Source: Arion vulgaris
Lineage: Eukaryota > Mollusca > Gastropoda > Stylommatophora > Arionidae
Reading direction: 5' to 3'
Length of the DNA stretch: 64,000 nt
NCBI GenBank assembly: GCA_020796225.1
Contig: CM036756.1
Location: 50,262,363-50,326,362, forward strand
Below, piece after piece: positions 38,901 to 53,900 of this stretch. A model generated the notes under the pieces. The model did not search any database. It had not been told where the DNA came from and saw nothing but the letters and a program-made list of their open reading frames with translations. Both the position numbers and the translations under genes were made by a program. Within the stretch, counting starts at the first letter, position 1; each line of letters starts with the position of its first letter.

Positions 38901-41900
38901 ACCCTAAGGCAGTTGATGGTTAAGTGTGTATTCCTTGCCATCTTCTGGCATCTCCTGCAAACCCTGCTGGATTCCAAACGTATAGACTTTGTCTTTCCTT
39001 TGGAAAAAAAACAGTAGGGTAGAGAGGGGGTTTGTGCAAAATGGGCAAGGCACATTCTCCATATCAGCTGCCCAGGCTAGGCACAAAGAGAGACGACACT
39101 TCATATTTTCTTTCGGCTCGAGCACAACACGGAAAGCAACAGTTACAGAGACACAAGACAAATAAACCTCTTAGATTTGGCACATGGAACGTAAGGACCA
39201 TGTGTCCCGGACTTGTCAACCTAGACCCGACGAAAACAAAAGACATCAGGAAAACAGCTGTCAAAGACAGAGAACTTGAGAGACTGCAGGTAGACATAGC
39301 CGCGATACAGGAAACCAGGCTTCCAGACTGTGGCTCAGTAAAAGAAAAGAATTACACATTCTTCTGGCAGGGCCTAGCACCAATCAACCTAGACTGTATG
39401 GAGTCGGCTTTGCGCACAATAGACTTGTGAAAGCTATTCATACACCAGTAGCTGCATCAGACGAGTAATATCACTACGACTCAATGTAAAAAGTGGACTC
39501 CTAAACATCATATGTGTCTACGCACCAACCCTAGCAGCGTCTGCAGAAGATAAAGACAAGTTTTATGACTCATTACAGAATGTCGTTAATTCATTTCCAG
39601 TAGATGAGCAACTGTTTATATTGGGCGACTTAAATGCACGCAAAGGATCTGATCACCAGTCATGGCCAGTATGCCTGGGTCATCATGGCATTGGAAATAT
39701 CAACGATAATGGTCAAAGACTGCTTGAATTCTGCTCCCAAAACAACATGTGTGTGACAAATCGTTTTCTGTCAAACACAGACACAGGTGTCATGGTGCCA
39801 CCCAAGATCAGGTCACTGGCACCAGCTTGATTTTGTACTCACACGCAGACAACACCTCAACACAGTGAAAATCACACGTACTTTCCACAGCGCGGACTGT
39901 GATACAGATCATGCACTAGTTATCAGCAAAGTCAAAATACTTCCAAAGAAAACCTATTCAACAAGAAGACCACCCAAACCCAAAGTCAGCGTCACCAAAG
40001 CGGGATGACAGAGAATAGGAGACTTTCAGAAAGGCGTTTACTGCTCTGTGTGAGAATGAAATGGGAGAATGTAGCGTAGAAGTGGAACATTCTAAAATCT
40101 AACATATATGACTGTGCCATTGACTCATTTGGCACCAAGAAATTCTCCAGCAAAGACTGGGTAGAACAAAATGAAACAACCCTAAGCCCTCTACTTGAGG
40201 AAAAGAAAGAGCTCTAATAAATTACAAAAATAAACCCTCGCAAAGTTCAAAGGACCATCTTCAGCACACAAAATCAGTATTGCAACGAGAGTCAAGGAGG
40301 TGTGCAAATGAATACTGGTCAAATCTATGTTCTGCGATACAAAATGCTGCAGATATGGGCAACACCAAGGCAATGTACAAAAATATCAGAGTAGCTCTGG
40401 GACCAAATATAACAAAAATTGCACCACTAAGATCAGAAACAGGTGAGCCAATAACAGATATGACCAAACAGCTCGAAAGATGGGTGGAACACTATTCCAA
40501 TCTTTACTCTGTGGAGAAACCAGCACACCCAGTCCTCGATCAGATCATACCGAAACATCATGACCAAACCGAGCTGGATACCGAACCCACGGAGCAGGAA
40601 CTTTCCGAAGCAATCAACAAACTTTCAAATGGCAAGGCATCAGGACTAGACAACATTCCTGCAGAAGTCCTCAAATACAATAGGGATGTCCTGCTGCCCC
40701 ACCTCTACAATCTCCTTATTCAGTGCTGGAGAGAGGGAACACTTCCTCAGGACATGAGGGATGCAAAGATAGTGACACTCTATAAAAACAAAGGGGATAA
40801 AGGGGATTGTAACAACTACAGAGGCATCTCCCTTCTAAGCGTAACAGGCAAAGCTTTGGCACTAGTCCTTTCAAAACGACTACAGAAACTGGCGGAGCGT
40901 GTTCTTCCAGAGTCACAATGTGGATTCAGAGCTAGACGGTCAACAACTGACATGATATTTACCCTTCGACAGCTACAAGAGAAGTGCAGAGAGCAGAGCA
41001 AGCCTCTATGTATTGCTTTCTTGGATCTGACTAAGGCATTTGACACAGTCAGCAGGCCAAGTCTTTATAAAATATTGAAGTATATTGGTTGTCCCCAAAG
41101 TTGCTCCAATTGATTGTTTCCTTCCATGAGGGCATGAAAGCCAGCATACAGTTTGATGGCAGCACATCTGATAGTTTTGAAGTTAAGAGTGGAGTCAAGC
41201 AGGGCTGTGTCCTTGCCCCCACTCTCTTTGGTATCTTCTTCGCAGTCCTTTGACGCTGGGGACGCTGATGGTGATGTTTTCATCCGCACTAGATCTGATG
41301 GTTCACTGTTTAACTTGGCTCGCTTAGGAGCCAAGACAAAAACTACGGAAATACTTCTCAAGGACCTCCTTTTCGCTGACGATGCTGCCTTAGTCGCCCA
41401 CAGTGAGACTACACTGCAATGTCTAATTAATAATTTGAAAAAGGCATGCGACCTCTTTTCTCTGACAATAAGTGTCTCCAAAACAGTTGTATTATGTCAG
41501 GAGGTAAGACATCAAATATCACTTTAAATGGTAACCATCTAACACCAGTGCAAAAATTCTGCTATCTTGGGTCCACGGTCACTGCCAGCCTTTCTCTTGA
41601 TGAAGAAATCAACGCTAGTATAGGAAGTGCGGCTACTACATTCGGCAAACTATCAAAGCGAGCGTGGGACAACAAAAATTGACATTGCAGACGAAAACTC
41701 AAATATATCGAGCCTGTGTAATTAGTTCTTTACTATATGGCTCAGAAACATGGACAGCCTACTCAAGACACGAGAGGAGACTTAACATCTTTCACCTTCG
41801 ATGTCTCCGAAGATTATGAACATCAGGTGGTCGACAAGATAACCAACTCTGAAGTACTACAACGTGCAAATCTGCCTTCCATCATGCTTCCCATGCTCAG

Positions 41901-44900
41901 CAGTAGACGACTAAGATGGTTGGGACATGTGAGAAGAATGGAAACTTATCGCATACCAAAACAAATGTTGTTCTGTGAACTTTGGGAAGGGAAGAGGCAC
42001 CAGGGCAGACCACTGCTCAGATATAAAGATGTCTGCAAACCTCAATGAAAAACTTTCTATAGATCCCAGCACATGGGAGGGACTAGCTGATGACAGAGTT
42101 GTGTGGAAAGCCAAATTACGGAAGGGCGCAGAGTCTTTTGAGAAGAGACTTATGTACGAGCTGAACGACAAGAGAGAAAGCGAAAACTCAGAAGTTGTCA
42201 CAGTAAAACACTTGCCTATTGACCGTCTGTAAAGATGAAAAGGGCCATATAATATATAACAGAAACTCTTCAAATTGGTATTATTACTAGCTCACTCATT
42301 ATTTCTGCTGTTGTTTTACTTTCATAAAACAAAACTATCAAGACATTATGTATTTCATATTGTTGAAAAGAATTGACAATAGTTTCATATAGACTCCAAT
42401 TAATTTTTTTTCATACTCATGATGATGTTGGTAGTGTTCTAATCAATTGAGCCGCCCGCCACACCTCACATGATACAGTCAACAGACAATTATCCTGGAT
42501 ATAGATGGTAATGCATAATCAAATAACCATGGCTGAAACAAAAGCAGTTACAAATTCGACCCAAAATACAAACAATTTTGTTTAGTTTAACTTAATGTTA
42601 TTTAATATTTTGCCTAAAATTCTGGAAAAACTCAAGGAACCCACATGCTGCTGCTGAAAGTCCCAAGTGAGGTAGACTGGACATATTATGCGCACTACTA
42701 CTGAGACAAAGAAGCATATAATGATATATATACATTTTTATATTCCTATCATTCAAAATCACATGAGAGACCTTGCTGGTGCTACAGAGTTTATGCATTG
42801 ACCCTGAGATTTTTCTGTGTGAGCAAGAGATCAGAGACTAGATGGTTATTGACTGAAGTGAAATGATAATGGTTGTATCACTCAATATATTTATCTATTA
42901 CTGTTTCAACCTGAACTACTGCTACTACTTATACAATCACTACTATACTAATTCTACTGCTATCAGTACTATTACTGGTACTGATACTACAACTACTAAT
43001 ATGTTTCACATTTTCTTGATAATTATATGTTATGTGTATGAACACTTTTTGAAGCTCAAATAACTTAACTCCACGTGGAGTTATTGCCTCAATTTTTAAA
43101 CAATTCAAGGGAGGTAAAAAACAACACAAAACCGATCCCAACTACTTGTCAATAAATAAACATATATATATTATTATATACTAAATTGAAGAAAACTGGA
43201 CTACCCAATTGAATAACAACATTGAAAAGCAGTATAGGTAAAACAGTAGAAGTAAAACTAGAAAGACTTCTTATAAGGAAGTAAGTCTATTGCTCAGTGT
43301 GCAGCTAATGGCATGCAACAGACTTCCGCCGTGGTGCAGTGTGCAGCGAAAATCATGGAAAGAGTTAACAGACATGGAACTTTGCTTGCAAATGACATTT
43401 AATGAACTTGGTGTGTAATGATTTTGATTTCTAATGAATTCATGAGAGATATGTGTACCTGCCCTCCACAGCAGCTTCTGTGAAACCAGCCACATAATGA
43501 GAACATGATTGCAAACTACTAATTTCAGCCTCTGTGAGATGAACAAATGGAAATACAATATCCCAATTTTGCCTATGCCAAGCAAATGCAGGGATTGATC
43601 TGAAAAAGAAAATATATTTTTATCCAAGTGTGTATGGTCAATAGGAGTGTGTTTGGTGGGTGGGCAATTTGGAGCATGAAAAAAGTAGTTAAAAGTAAAG
43701 TATCCCGTTTTCATAGTATGCTGCAAATATTTCATTAGGACAGTAAATTTCATAACTAATGGCTCAATTATAATGATGTGAGTCACTCATGACAATAGTT
43801 CTAGCCCTTTGATAGTTGTATACTTACAAGATCATAGCTCTTCAAGAAACATGACCGGGTGATGGTTTGCTACACATGACTGGTTTCCAATGTTTCTACA
43901 ATAGAAGTCACAATGTTTCTACAAGTCAGAAGTTTCTACAATGGGTCTAGCAATTCTAGTCCGTAATAGTATTGATGTGTCAGAAGTAGACATGTCCCGA
44001 TAGGATAATCACAAATTGCAACTTCAAGCCATTAAAATCCAGTCTGAGAAACCGGTCGTTCTGGTCAATGTATGCAATGCGAAAGTGGACTCCCAGAAAT
44101 GGCAGTGTTTGAGTGAAATTATAAATCATACTATAAGGTCACATCAAGCGTCACGATGGCCGGGAGAGAACAATATTAGAGGGCAGAGTCCCAAGACGCA
44201 GAGGCAGACCAAGAAGAAGATGGCTACAAGATATTAAAGAAACCATGAATATGACCATCGGTGAAGTGGGTGAACTGGCTAGAGATGAAGTTAATTTCAG
44301 ATGCACTGCAAAGAGAACAACGTCCTATAAAGGATACGCACCTTGATGATGATAAATGTTAGTTCTTTATAGATCCTTACTAGACCAGTGTGGAGAGTCT
44401 TGCCGAATGAATTAGAGCACGAGCTTCCATGCGGGAGACCCGGGTACAATCCCTGGCCAAGGATGTTTTTCTGCCGGGGCATACAGAAAAATCTTAACAT
44501 CAACAGTTTCGCTGTGACTGCAATAGCCATTAAATTCCACATGTTACACATCGTGCCGTCACGATGTTCTATATGTCGTGCACCATCTAAAAAATTGTAT
44601 TACAGACAGTAACAACAGTTTTTTTTTTACTGAACCAGTTCTGCATCATTTTCTCTTGAAGGCCTTATTTATTAATTTTTCATTTTAAAATATGGAAATC
44701 TTTAGATAATATAAACTTCCTTATCACTGTGTTATATATTGTCTAAAAACTTCATTTTGGATATGTTGTGTAAAAATGAAGATACTAAAAGGCTGTATTT
44801 TTTCCCTTCTTTGTGACGGCACACATTTCTTGCCATTTGTGAAAAAATATATATTTATTAACACCAAAAGCAGGTCACAGATATCACATCATATATAACA

Positions 44901-47900
44901 TGTCTATTTTTAATGCAAGGAACATATATGGTTGCTAGTATTGGAATAGGTTATCATAGGTAAATTGTTCTGTCATGTATAGAATATGCATGCGCTCTCC
45001 TAACAATTAGTCCTATGCAAACAGTGAGACTGGAAAGAATTCAGAATGAGGCTATGCGCATCATTCTGGGATGCACCAAAGATACACCAGGAGTGTCAAT
45101 GCGATTCCTTCTTGATCTCCCAACTATTGCTAACAGAATTGAAACTTGGAGGGTTCGATCATATCTAAGAATCAATGCAAACAAGGAACATCCTCTTCAT
45201 GAAGAACTCATTAAGGAGAAAGGGTGTAGACTCAAGAGAGGCAGATCATGGCTGAGTCAGGTGGAAGATACGCTTAGGAAAATATGTGATCCTTCCGGAA
45301 TTGAAACAGGAGAGGAATGGATTGCTGTCCCGCCTCAATTTCCGACTGCTTTCACCGTTATTACATCTATTAAGAAAAACTGCCAACAAAATAATCTATC
45401 ACTGCTAAATGTGGAGGTGGAGGCTCTCTTGAATGACATCATCAATGATACAGATGTGGTTATTTACACGATGGTTCAGTCATTCGCCAACAACGCTGTG
45501 CGTGGGCTTTTCAGCACACTCAGGAGGAAAATAATAAGAGAGGCCAGTGGGGCCTACGCAACAACCACAAGTAGCTTGACAATGGAGGTTCGGGCGGTTA
45601 CGGAGGCGGTGAGCTGGTTGGCATCTCACAATTACTCTCGTGTTTTCATACTCAGTGACTCCATGAGCATGATTCGTAAAGTCGAATCAGGTATGGTGAG
45701 ACGCAACTGGGTGGAGGTACTGGTACAGACAATGATCAGAGAAATCACCTTCATTTTTGTCCCTGGGCATGCAGGAGTTAGGGGTAATGAACGAGCTGAT
45801 AGATTGGCTGGCTTAGCTACAATATCAGAGGGAGCTGCAATGGATCGGAGTGACATTCTTCACGAATTGAGAGAGTCTTTCCGAACAGAGGAGTTTCAGG
45901 GCTGTGAATCCACTCGCTGACCAGATTGAAAGAGATGGGTGTCAATATTGGTGCAGCCGAAAAGAACGACATACTAAATATGCAAAGAGATTGATTAATC
46001 AACATCGAACTGGCGTGTTGGGTCGCTGGACGCTGCTGGATTTGCTGAGGCGGAGATCGGAGCACCTATGGACATGTCCGAGTGCTATGATGATAGTCCT
46101 CATATAACTGATAACTGATCATAAAGAATAAAAAATACTTTAAAACCTCCAAAAGTTTTTATGGTTAAAGGGTACATGAATGAGCAAAAATTGCAAGTAT
46201 GCACAAACCTTGTGTAATCCAATAAATTATTGAGTGAGTGTGGTGGAAAGTAGACAACAATTCTCTTTTTCAACAAAACAGCAGTGTAAAGCAGAATTGA
46301 TTCAATTCCAAATGTATGAATTATATCTGTGGGTAGTTAAATTAAATGCTATAAAAACACAGATATAATCAGTCATAAGTAGCCTAAAAGAAGCAAAACA
46401 TGGAAATGAAGATGATATATCCTGAATTATAATCAACATTTTATAATATGATGACAATACAGGGCATAATTGTAACAAAATCTACAGAATTTGGTAGATG
46501 GTAACAAATGAATTGTTAAAACATCTATGCCAATAGTGGATCACTGCTGGCTAACCATTGAAAGAATTGGTTTCATGAAGTATCTGGATGTGCGATATAA
46601 CTGAAGTCTAGCATTCAAAGAACGCATAGACCATATTATAACCAAAGCCAGGAAAGGTCTGTTAGTGATAAATGTTATGGTAGCTGCAAACTTTGAGCAA
46701 TGGCTAATTAGGATATTATACCACCAGCTGGTGATGTCTACCATTGTATACGCCATTCTGACAATTAGTGCCACATAGCCCATACTGACTGTCTAGAATA
46801 GAAAACAAATAACTCTTAGGTGCACAAAGTATATTTCCTGCCAAACCATGAGATACTTATGGACAATGGACAGCAGCAGTCAAACTATCCAAAGTAAATG
46901 CTTACCTCAAAGTAAAACTTGACATTCTGCACCAATTCCATGATATGCTAACTATAACCAAAGGTACCCATTCAACGATGTGCTTACTATTTTCAAAGGA
47001 AACAGACTGAAGGGGTAAATCATAGATGGGCTGTGCTGAAGATGCCATACAGCTGGTATGTGGTTCTGCAGATATAAACCTTGAAAGGGAGTGGGTAATA
47101 AAATACCATCTTTCCGGTCCATATCACACTTGATAGAAAGTTGCAGAGAGCAAATTCTTGCTTTGGTTAATTACAGAGAGTAAATTCCTGCTATAATTGA
47201 TTCTGAGGTCCAAGCACAAATATATTAGTTTAGTCAACAGATCATCATCATTGTACATCAAACCAATTAGTTCATAACTGCTTTGATCTCTTCCTCAGTA
47301 TGTCTCTCAGCTTGTGACAACTTACAACACCAGTTTTATGTTGGTTTACTATTCTTCTTTGGCTTCCAGTATAGTGCTCTTGACTAGCTACACCCCATTT
47401 GATTTGGTATTCTTGCAGTATGGTTAGGGTCACAGATTCAACACTATTACTTGAATTGTTTACATGTCCTCTCTAACTTAGGGCATTCATAATATCAACC
47501 TGGTCCATTGCTCACCAGCTCTCTACAGCAGCCATACCTGCAAGTCTGTGCGTTCATTCCCATTTACACCTGTGCAGGCATTTTTAAAAAAACTGATTTT
47601 GGTCAGCCTAAATCTCTTCAGAGACTCAAACCATTGTTTTTTAACCTTGCCCACCTCAATCTCCTGAGCATACCCATTGAGTTACTGAGAAAACATACTT
47701 GGATAAAAGTGTGACTCTAGCTAGGCCATCGCTTTAGTTACTGCAATGATCTCCAAACTCATGACATTTTTAGTCATGACACCATTGTCTTCCTTCACAA
47801 ATCCCCTCTGATTTGAGCAGTGAAAGCCCATGAGCTTTGCATATGCCGAACCACTGACCCATCTGTGTAAACATTTACATTTTCCTTGGACAATTCTCAG

Positions 47901-50900
47901 AAATCAACACCTGAACTTCTGCCTCTATGACTATTAGGTTCTCTTGTCTACGTTCTCTTGTCTGCAGTCTGACACATACTGAAAATAATGTAATGGTTTC
48001 TGTTGGCCCTTGTATCTATTCTTCAATGAGTTCAATGTCTTCAAATGAACACACCTATTAAATACAGTCTTTGTCCAGACAAATCCACTATTTTCCTCTT
48101 TTTTTTTTCCCTTTACTTTCTTACTTTACTTTCTTACTTTCAAGGGCAGCAAGAAGGAATGTAATAATTATAGGGGAATCTCACTAATAAGTCACATAGG
48201 AAAAATGTATGCTAAGATAATTGAAAGAAGACTGAGACCAACAATTGAAGACCAACTCTCAGAAGCACAGATGGGTTTCAGATGAAACATAAGCTGTACA
48301 GATGCAATATTCACATTACGACAACTGACGGAAAGCGCAATCGAACATGAGACCTGTAGTGTGGCATTCATAGACCAGGAAAAGGCATTCAATAGAATCG
48401 ATAGAAACAAATTATGGAATTGTCTAAGAAAATATGGAATCAGCAAACATCTCATCAAGGTCTGCAAGAGCTTACACATTTCAAGTAAAAATTACATAAG
48501 AACAAAAGCCAGAACATCAAAAACATTCATAGTAAATTCAGGAGTTAGACAGGGATGTGTGCTCTCCCCACTACTGTTTATAACATACATGGACAACATA
48601 AGTAGAGAGCAGGAATGGAGGAAGAAAATAATATTTCAGAACTTTTCTTTGCAGATGACCAAGTACTGATTGCAGAAAATGAATCTCTCCAGAACCATTT
48701 GAGCTTAGTTAACATCAAGGGTGAGAAGTACAACATGAAAATAAATATAATAAAAACAGAGACAATGGAAATAAGTAGACCACCAGAATACCTTACAATA
48801 AAACTTTAGAAAGTAGAAGTAAAACAAACCAATGAGGCCAAATACTTAGGAGCAATTTTCACTGCAGACGGAAGTATCGATAGCAAAATCGATGCACAAA
48901 AGCTAACTAGGTACTGGGGTAGTTAACACCACTGTTGTCATATAAAGAGATACCGCTAAAAACTAAAGTAAATCTTATAAGAACGAATTTCTGGCCAACA
49001 CTATGTTAACAGTGTCAAACATGGCCAATAACAGCAGCTAATGAGCGGAAATCATAACAACGGAGATCAGGTGTCTTAGAAGAGCTTCAGGTGTGACAAT
49101 AAGAGACAAAATTAGAAATGAAGAAATCAGAAGAAGACTGGATGTGAACCCAGTCATGCATCATAAAATAACAACATATTAAATGGTTTGGACACCTGAC
49201 AAGCCTTTTTCCTGTTGCAAAATATGGATATGTGAATACTGGCCCTTATACAAATCTTAAGGCAGAATATCATATCTTTTGAAACATAGTACTAATGAAA
49301 AATTCTTAGAATGTCCTAGACAAAGAAGCAAAGAAATGCAGACATCCTACAAGACCTGATCAAGGAACATTGGCTTCTAAACAGTATCATGTCTTGGAAA
49401 CACATTTTGGTTACATTAAACATTCCAGTAGTTTAGAAAGAGCAATAATGAAATGCATCGCCCGAGTGGTTACTGGGGCTCAAATTTGGGGTGTCAAGAA
49501 TAGAGCCACTGTTACCTACCACGCATGTCGTAAGAGGCGACTAAGGAGGTTTGGCTGAAATCGAATGCACATGTCCTAAATGTGTAGAAGTCTATGCGTT
49601 TAGGGGCCTATCAAACCAATGTGCAACGTATACACGTTCTTGGCAAAGATCAAACATATCACAAAGAGTGATTAAAATTGGTCGTAAAGAACGAACGCAA
49701 AGAAGAAGAAGAAAGAAATGCATTGTTTCTGGTAGACAAGGAAGGGAAAGTACCACTGGCCAAAAACAAATCATAACAGTGCAGCACTGCATGATGGGAT
49801 TCTGTCCAGTCTGAAAGAATGACAAGATGTCGAAACCCTTTCCTGTCTCAAACAGAGCAAAACATAGCTGTGTACTTGCATCGACTCTGTTCAGCATGTT
49901 ATCTGCTATGTTGACTGATGCCTTTGGCAACATAGCAATCGGTGTCAGCTCTCATGTCAATAGTAAATAGTATAATATACAGTCTTCAAGCAAAAACCTA
50001 GGTTACATCACAGAAACCTTGTATATGCTGATGACTGTGTCCTCAATGCTAGCAGTTAGGATGATTTGTAGAAAAGTGTAGACATATATATTCTCTGCAG
50101 TCTGGCCCAATTTTGAGCTTACCATAAGCACAGAGAAAACTTGAAAAATGTACCAACCAGCTCTTACCTAGCAAAACATAGACTGAACCAAACATAAACA
50201 GTCAATGGCCAGGGAGTGAGAGCCTTGGACAGTTACACATTTTGGCAAAACACTGTTACAAAATGTCACAACTGAATCATGGAAATATTTTAGCCACAAA
50301 AAGATAAATGAGAAGTTGCATAAAAAAACTATTTATTTGTGCTCTCTTGCCACCAAATGCCAAGAAGTCATTGAAAACACTGCACAAAACAATGTTTCAC
50401 TAAAAAGATTACTTCAGGACATAATAGTGCTTCAAGTGGTTGATACATTAGGTCTAAACATAATTGGCGATGATCCACCTTTTAAGATTAGAGGAATGTT
50501 GTACGATGTCAATATTAATAGTTTGTTCTACACATTCTAACCTACTAATAACAATGCCTTTAAGGACCTACAGTCAGTCTGTCACTAACTTTGTTAACAT
50601 TACAAATACTAATAGCACCTTTTATGCAGCATGCAGCAAAAGTTTGTTGTTTACTGTAGTCACTTAAGCGGAATGTTATATTTTCATTGCTGTCACATGT
50701 GTCACGTGTAGCCACTGAAAGGTATGCATCCAAGATATCTGCTGCATTTGCAGTCTTCTTGAACCGTCCAGAAAAAATTCTACACAGCACTGAGTATTTC
50801 TCAGGGTTGAAATCTTTGCTTGTTAACACCAAGGCAAACTGAACAATCTGAAAACATAGTGTGAAGAGATATATAATTATTATAAGCATTACACTTTGAA

Positions 50901-53900
50901 AGAGAAAAAAATGGTTCAAATAGTATTTATGAGGATTGCAGGCAACAAAGTTAGCAGTAAACTATAAATTGATCTAGTTGGTTGAAAACTAATCTGCCAC
51001 CCTGGTAGAGTGTGTTGATTTCTTGTAGCTGCATACTTTCTAACACTTAACTGTGAATTGTGTTTCATTGAAGATGATGTGATTCATCAGTTCGACAGCT
51101 ATCACAGAGTAGATTTTGGGTTTTTTTCTGTTATAGTGAGAGATTAATTATGTCTCTATGAATCTGCTGACATTTTCATATTATCCAGTTCTGATATTGT
51201 ACATTGTACCATCAATATTTATGTGCCATGACATGATGACTTATTGAAATTGATGATTCAAAATTTAAATTTGTGTTTTGTTATCGTATATGTTGTACAT
51301 ATACACAGAACTGAGCTTTTACATCTTGCATTAGCCACTTGTCTCCTACTTAGGGCAAATATTCATTTTGCGTTTGTACTTGGGCAAATCTTAATAATAC
51401 GTGTGTCATCTGACTGCTAAGCATAGAAAAGTTATTAAGCTTCGTCTTTTGAAATTTATTTCTTTTATTGAACTCTCATTCTTCTGCTTATTGTTCAATT
51501 GTTTTTTTATGCTATTAACATTTGGTGTTACTAGTAATGAGAGGGCAGACAGACTTACACCAAAAACACCTAAAGCTTGGATGCTGGAGATGGATTAAGG
51601 GGATATGCTGTAGTTATTTAGCAACCACATTTTGGATGAAGGCATAGCAATTAATGATACATATATACTGTGGTTTATGGTATTTGTAATCAAACATTTA
51701 AAGAGTAGGACTGTGCAGGATACAGAGTTATTTAACAGCAAACTACAGGAACTATTAACATGCAAACCCTTCAACATTTGCTGGGTTGAAAATGAAATCC
51801 TATGTGTTTACCCGGAGTGCTTTGTCAGTTTAAAAAGCAATAATTTTACATTGAGCCATGTTAACTGTATCTATGTAAATGTAAATCTTACATGTCATGA
51901 CTCATCTGCAGGAGCAACAGGGACCATGCTCAGCGATTGTTATTTTCAGCAGATTAATGTGTATATATGAGTAAATGGAGATAACAGGAGGAAAAAGAGA
52001 TTTCAAATGAAGCTACATCAACTGTCTATATATGAGATTTTGCTAGGCCACTTTCATCACTACTACAGAAAATGGTCTATGATTTTTTATCTTCATCTTT
52101 CAGGAAAAAAATTTTTATTAGAATTTTGCCATCTAAATGTCCAAGCTAAAAATGTACTCTAACACAAAAAATTGTGGAACAAAATAACACAAATTTCACA
52201 AATAACATTATGAGGAGTTCCACAGGAACAGTCTTGGCCAGTAGGGATGATATTGTACTACAGTTGACACTTGATCGTCTTTCAGCCATTGTTAGCAGCA
52301 TTAAGATTTAAAATAAAATATGTTATGTTATGTGATCGACGTCATGGCACATTGGGCATTCCCATTCGTGCTGTCCTCTGCTGCAGCAGCCATCCCAAAG
52401 TCCATTTGGTCACCGTACCCATGAGAAGTTGATTACTATATCTTCTCTCTCTACCACGAAAAAGACACTGTCTGGCATGTCCAAACTTAACGCCTAATTC
52501 TCGAACTTGTTCCAGTGTCTGAGACATGCCCATGCCACATAATTGAGAGCGTCCGTTTTACGATATCGGCTCTGTCCATACTTCTGCCCGTTTGAGTCGG
52601 GCATTGTTTGCAAGAAAGTCAGCATGCTCGTTACCCTGCATTCCAGCATATACAAGTCAAATCATTTTCTTGAGATGTGATCTCCGAATGATGTCCACCC
52701 ATAATTAGTTCATAAGTACGGTTCCAAATTCACTGCAACGGGTCACCCCATAATTGCTCCGTTCCTGTGCTAATGAATATCACACGAAATGCTAACACCT
52801 GTGAAAAATTTCCTGTGTGAACTAATTCCAGAATGAAACAGCCGCGTACCGCCACAAAAAAGCAACCTGCACCGTATAAAATGCATATGGCCGTCGCGAA
52901 TGTAGCAACACAAAACTGTTCATCACTTGAATTGCAATTCTTGTTGAAGGGGACATCAATCACGGCAAAATCCAGCTTTCTGCACTCGCAATATAACTGC
53001 ATACGGCAGATTGAGCTTGTTCGTCATAACCGCTGTCCGCCATTTTCTGAATACACACAACAAACGCACGGATGACACAGCAAAAGCATTCCATGTAACA
53101 GTCACAGCTCACAGCGTTGCTCAAGCACTAACTCAGTAGCTCGGCAAACGAAACCAGAAAATACCCGACTAAACATGGCGGGAATGCACTAGAAAGTCGT
53201 GTTCAGAATCAAACCGTTCTGACTCTGAATGGCCCTGCCGTATTCCGCCATTGTTGGCCAGATGTCCACCCATTCCAGATTCAATCATTTGAAGCATATT
53301 CATCGAGTCTGATATGATAATCATATGGGTTACCTGTTGCTCAGCCACCCATGACAGAGCCATGGAGGCAGCGGTGATCTCCATAGTCATGCTTGATGTC
53401 GTTGTCTTAAAAGCACCGAAGTCCTCATGAAGTGTGCGACCGTTTCGTTGTGCTGAATAAACCCACTATGATCTGGTTCCGCGTTTGACAGAGCCATCGG
53501 TGTAGATAATGATATCACCTGGATGGGAGTGCTGATCCACGAGCGCAAGAATCTCCGCATTGACGGTGCCCGTGGTCCGTTCTCTTCAGCGGCATCCAAG
53601 TGTACTGACAACCCTGGTGTAAGCAGTCATATCCTCCGATATAGGCATCCATTCTTCACCATGCCTCAGCTCATCTAGAGTACAAACCTGTTTAATAACA
53701 TTTTCTGCCTCGGCCATCCAGGATTGGCCTCTCTTCAATCGCCTGCCCTTGTTTTTATTTATGGATTTGTGCAGAGGATGATTTGTGTCCGTAGAAACTC
53801 TCAGATAAGCTTTTACCTGTGCAACTTTGTGTCTTATGGCCATCGTTTTAAATTAATCGATCTTCGCCGGAGCTATGGAGTACGTGCATCTGTGCTGAGA

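Noticed and set aside
44388..44480. A tRNA gene
   Set aside because: Only A- and B-box-like segments remain; no acceptor stem pairing, and a SINE body follows.
50316..50540. A 74-codon plus-strand frame as a host exon
   Set aside because: No family resemblance, no splice context, and opposite in strand to the adjacent DENND10 exon.
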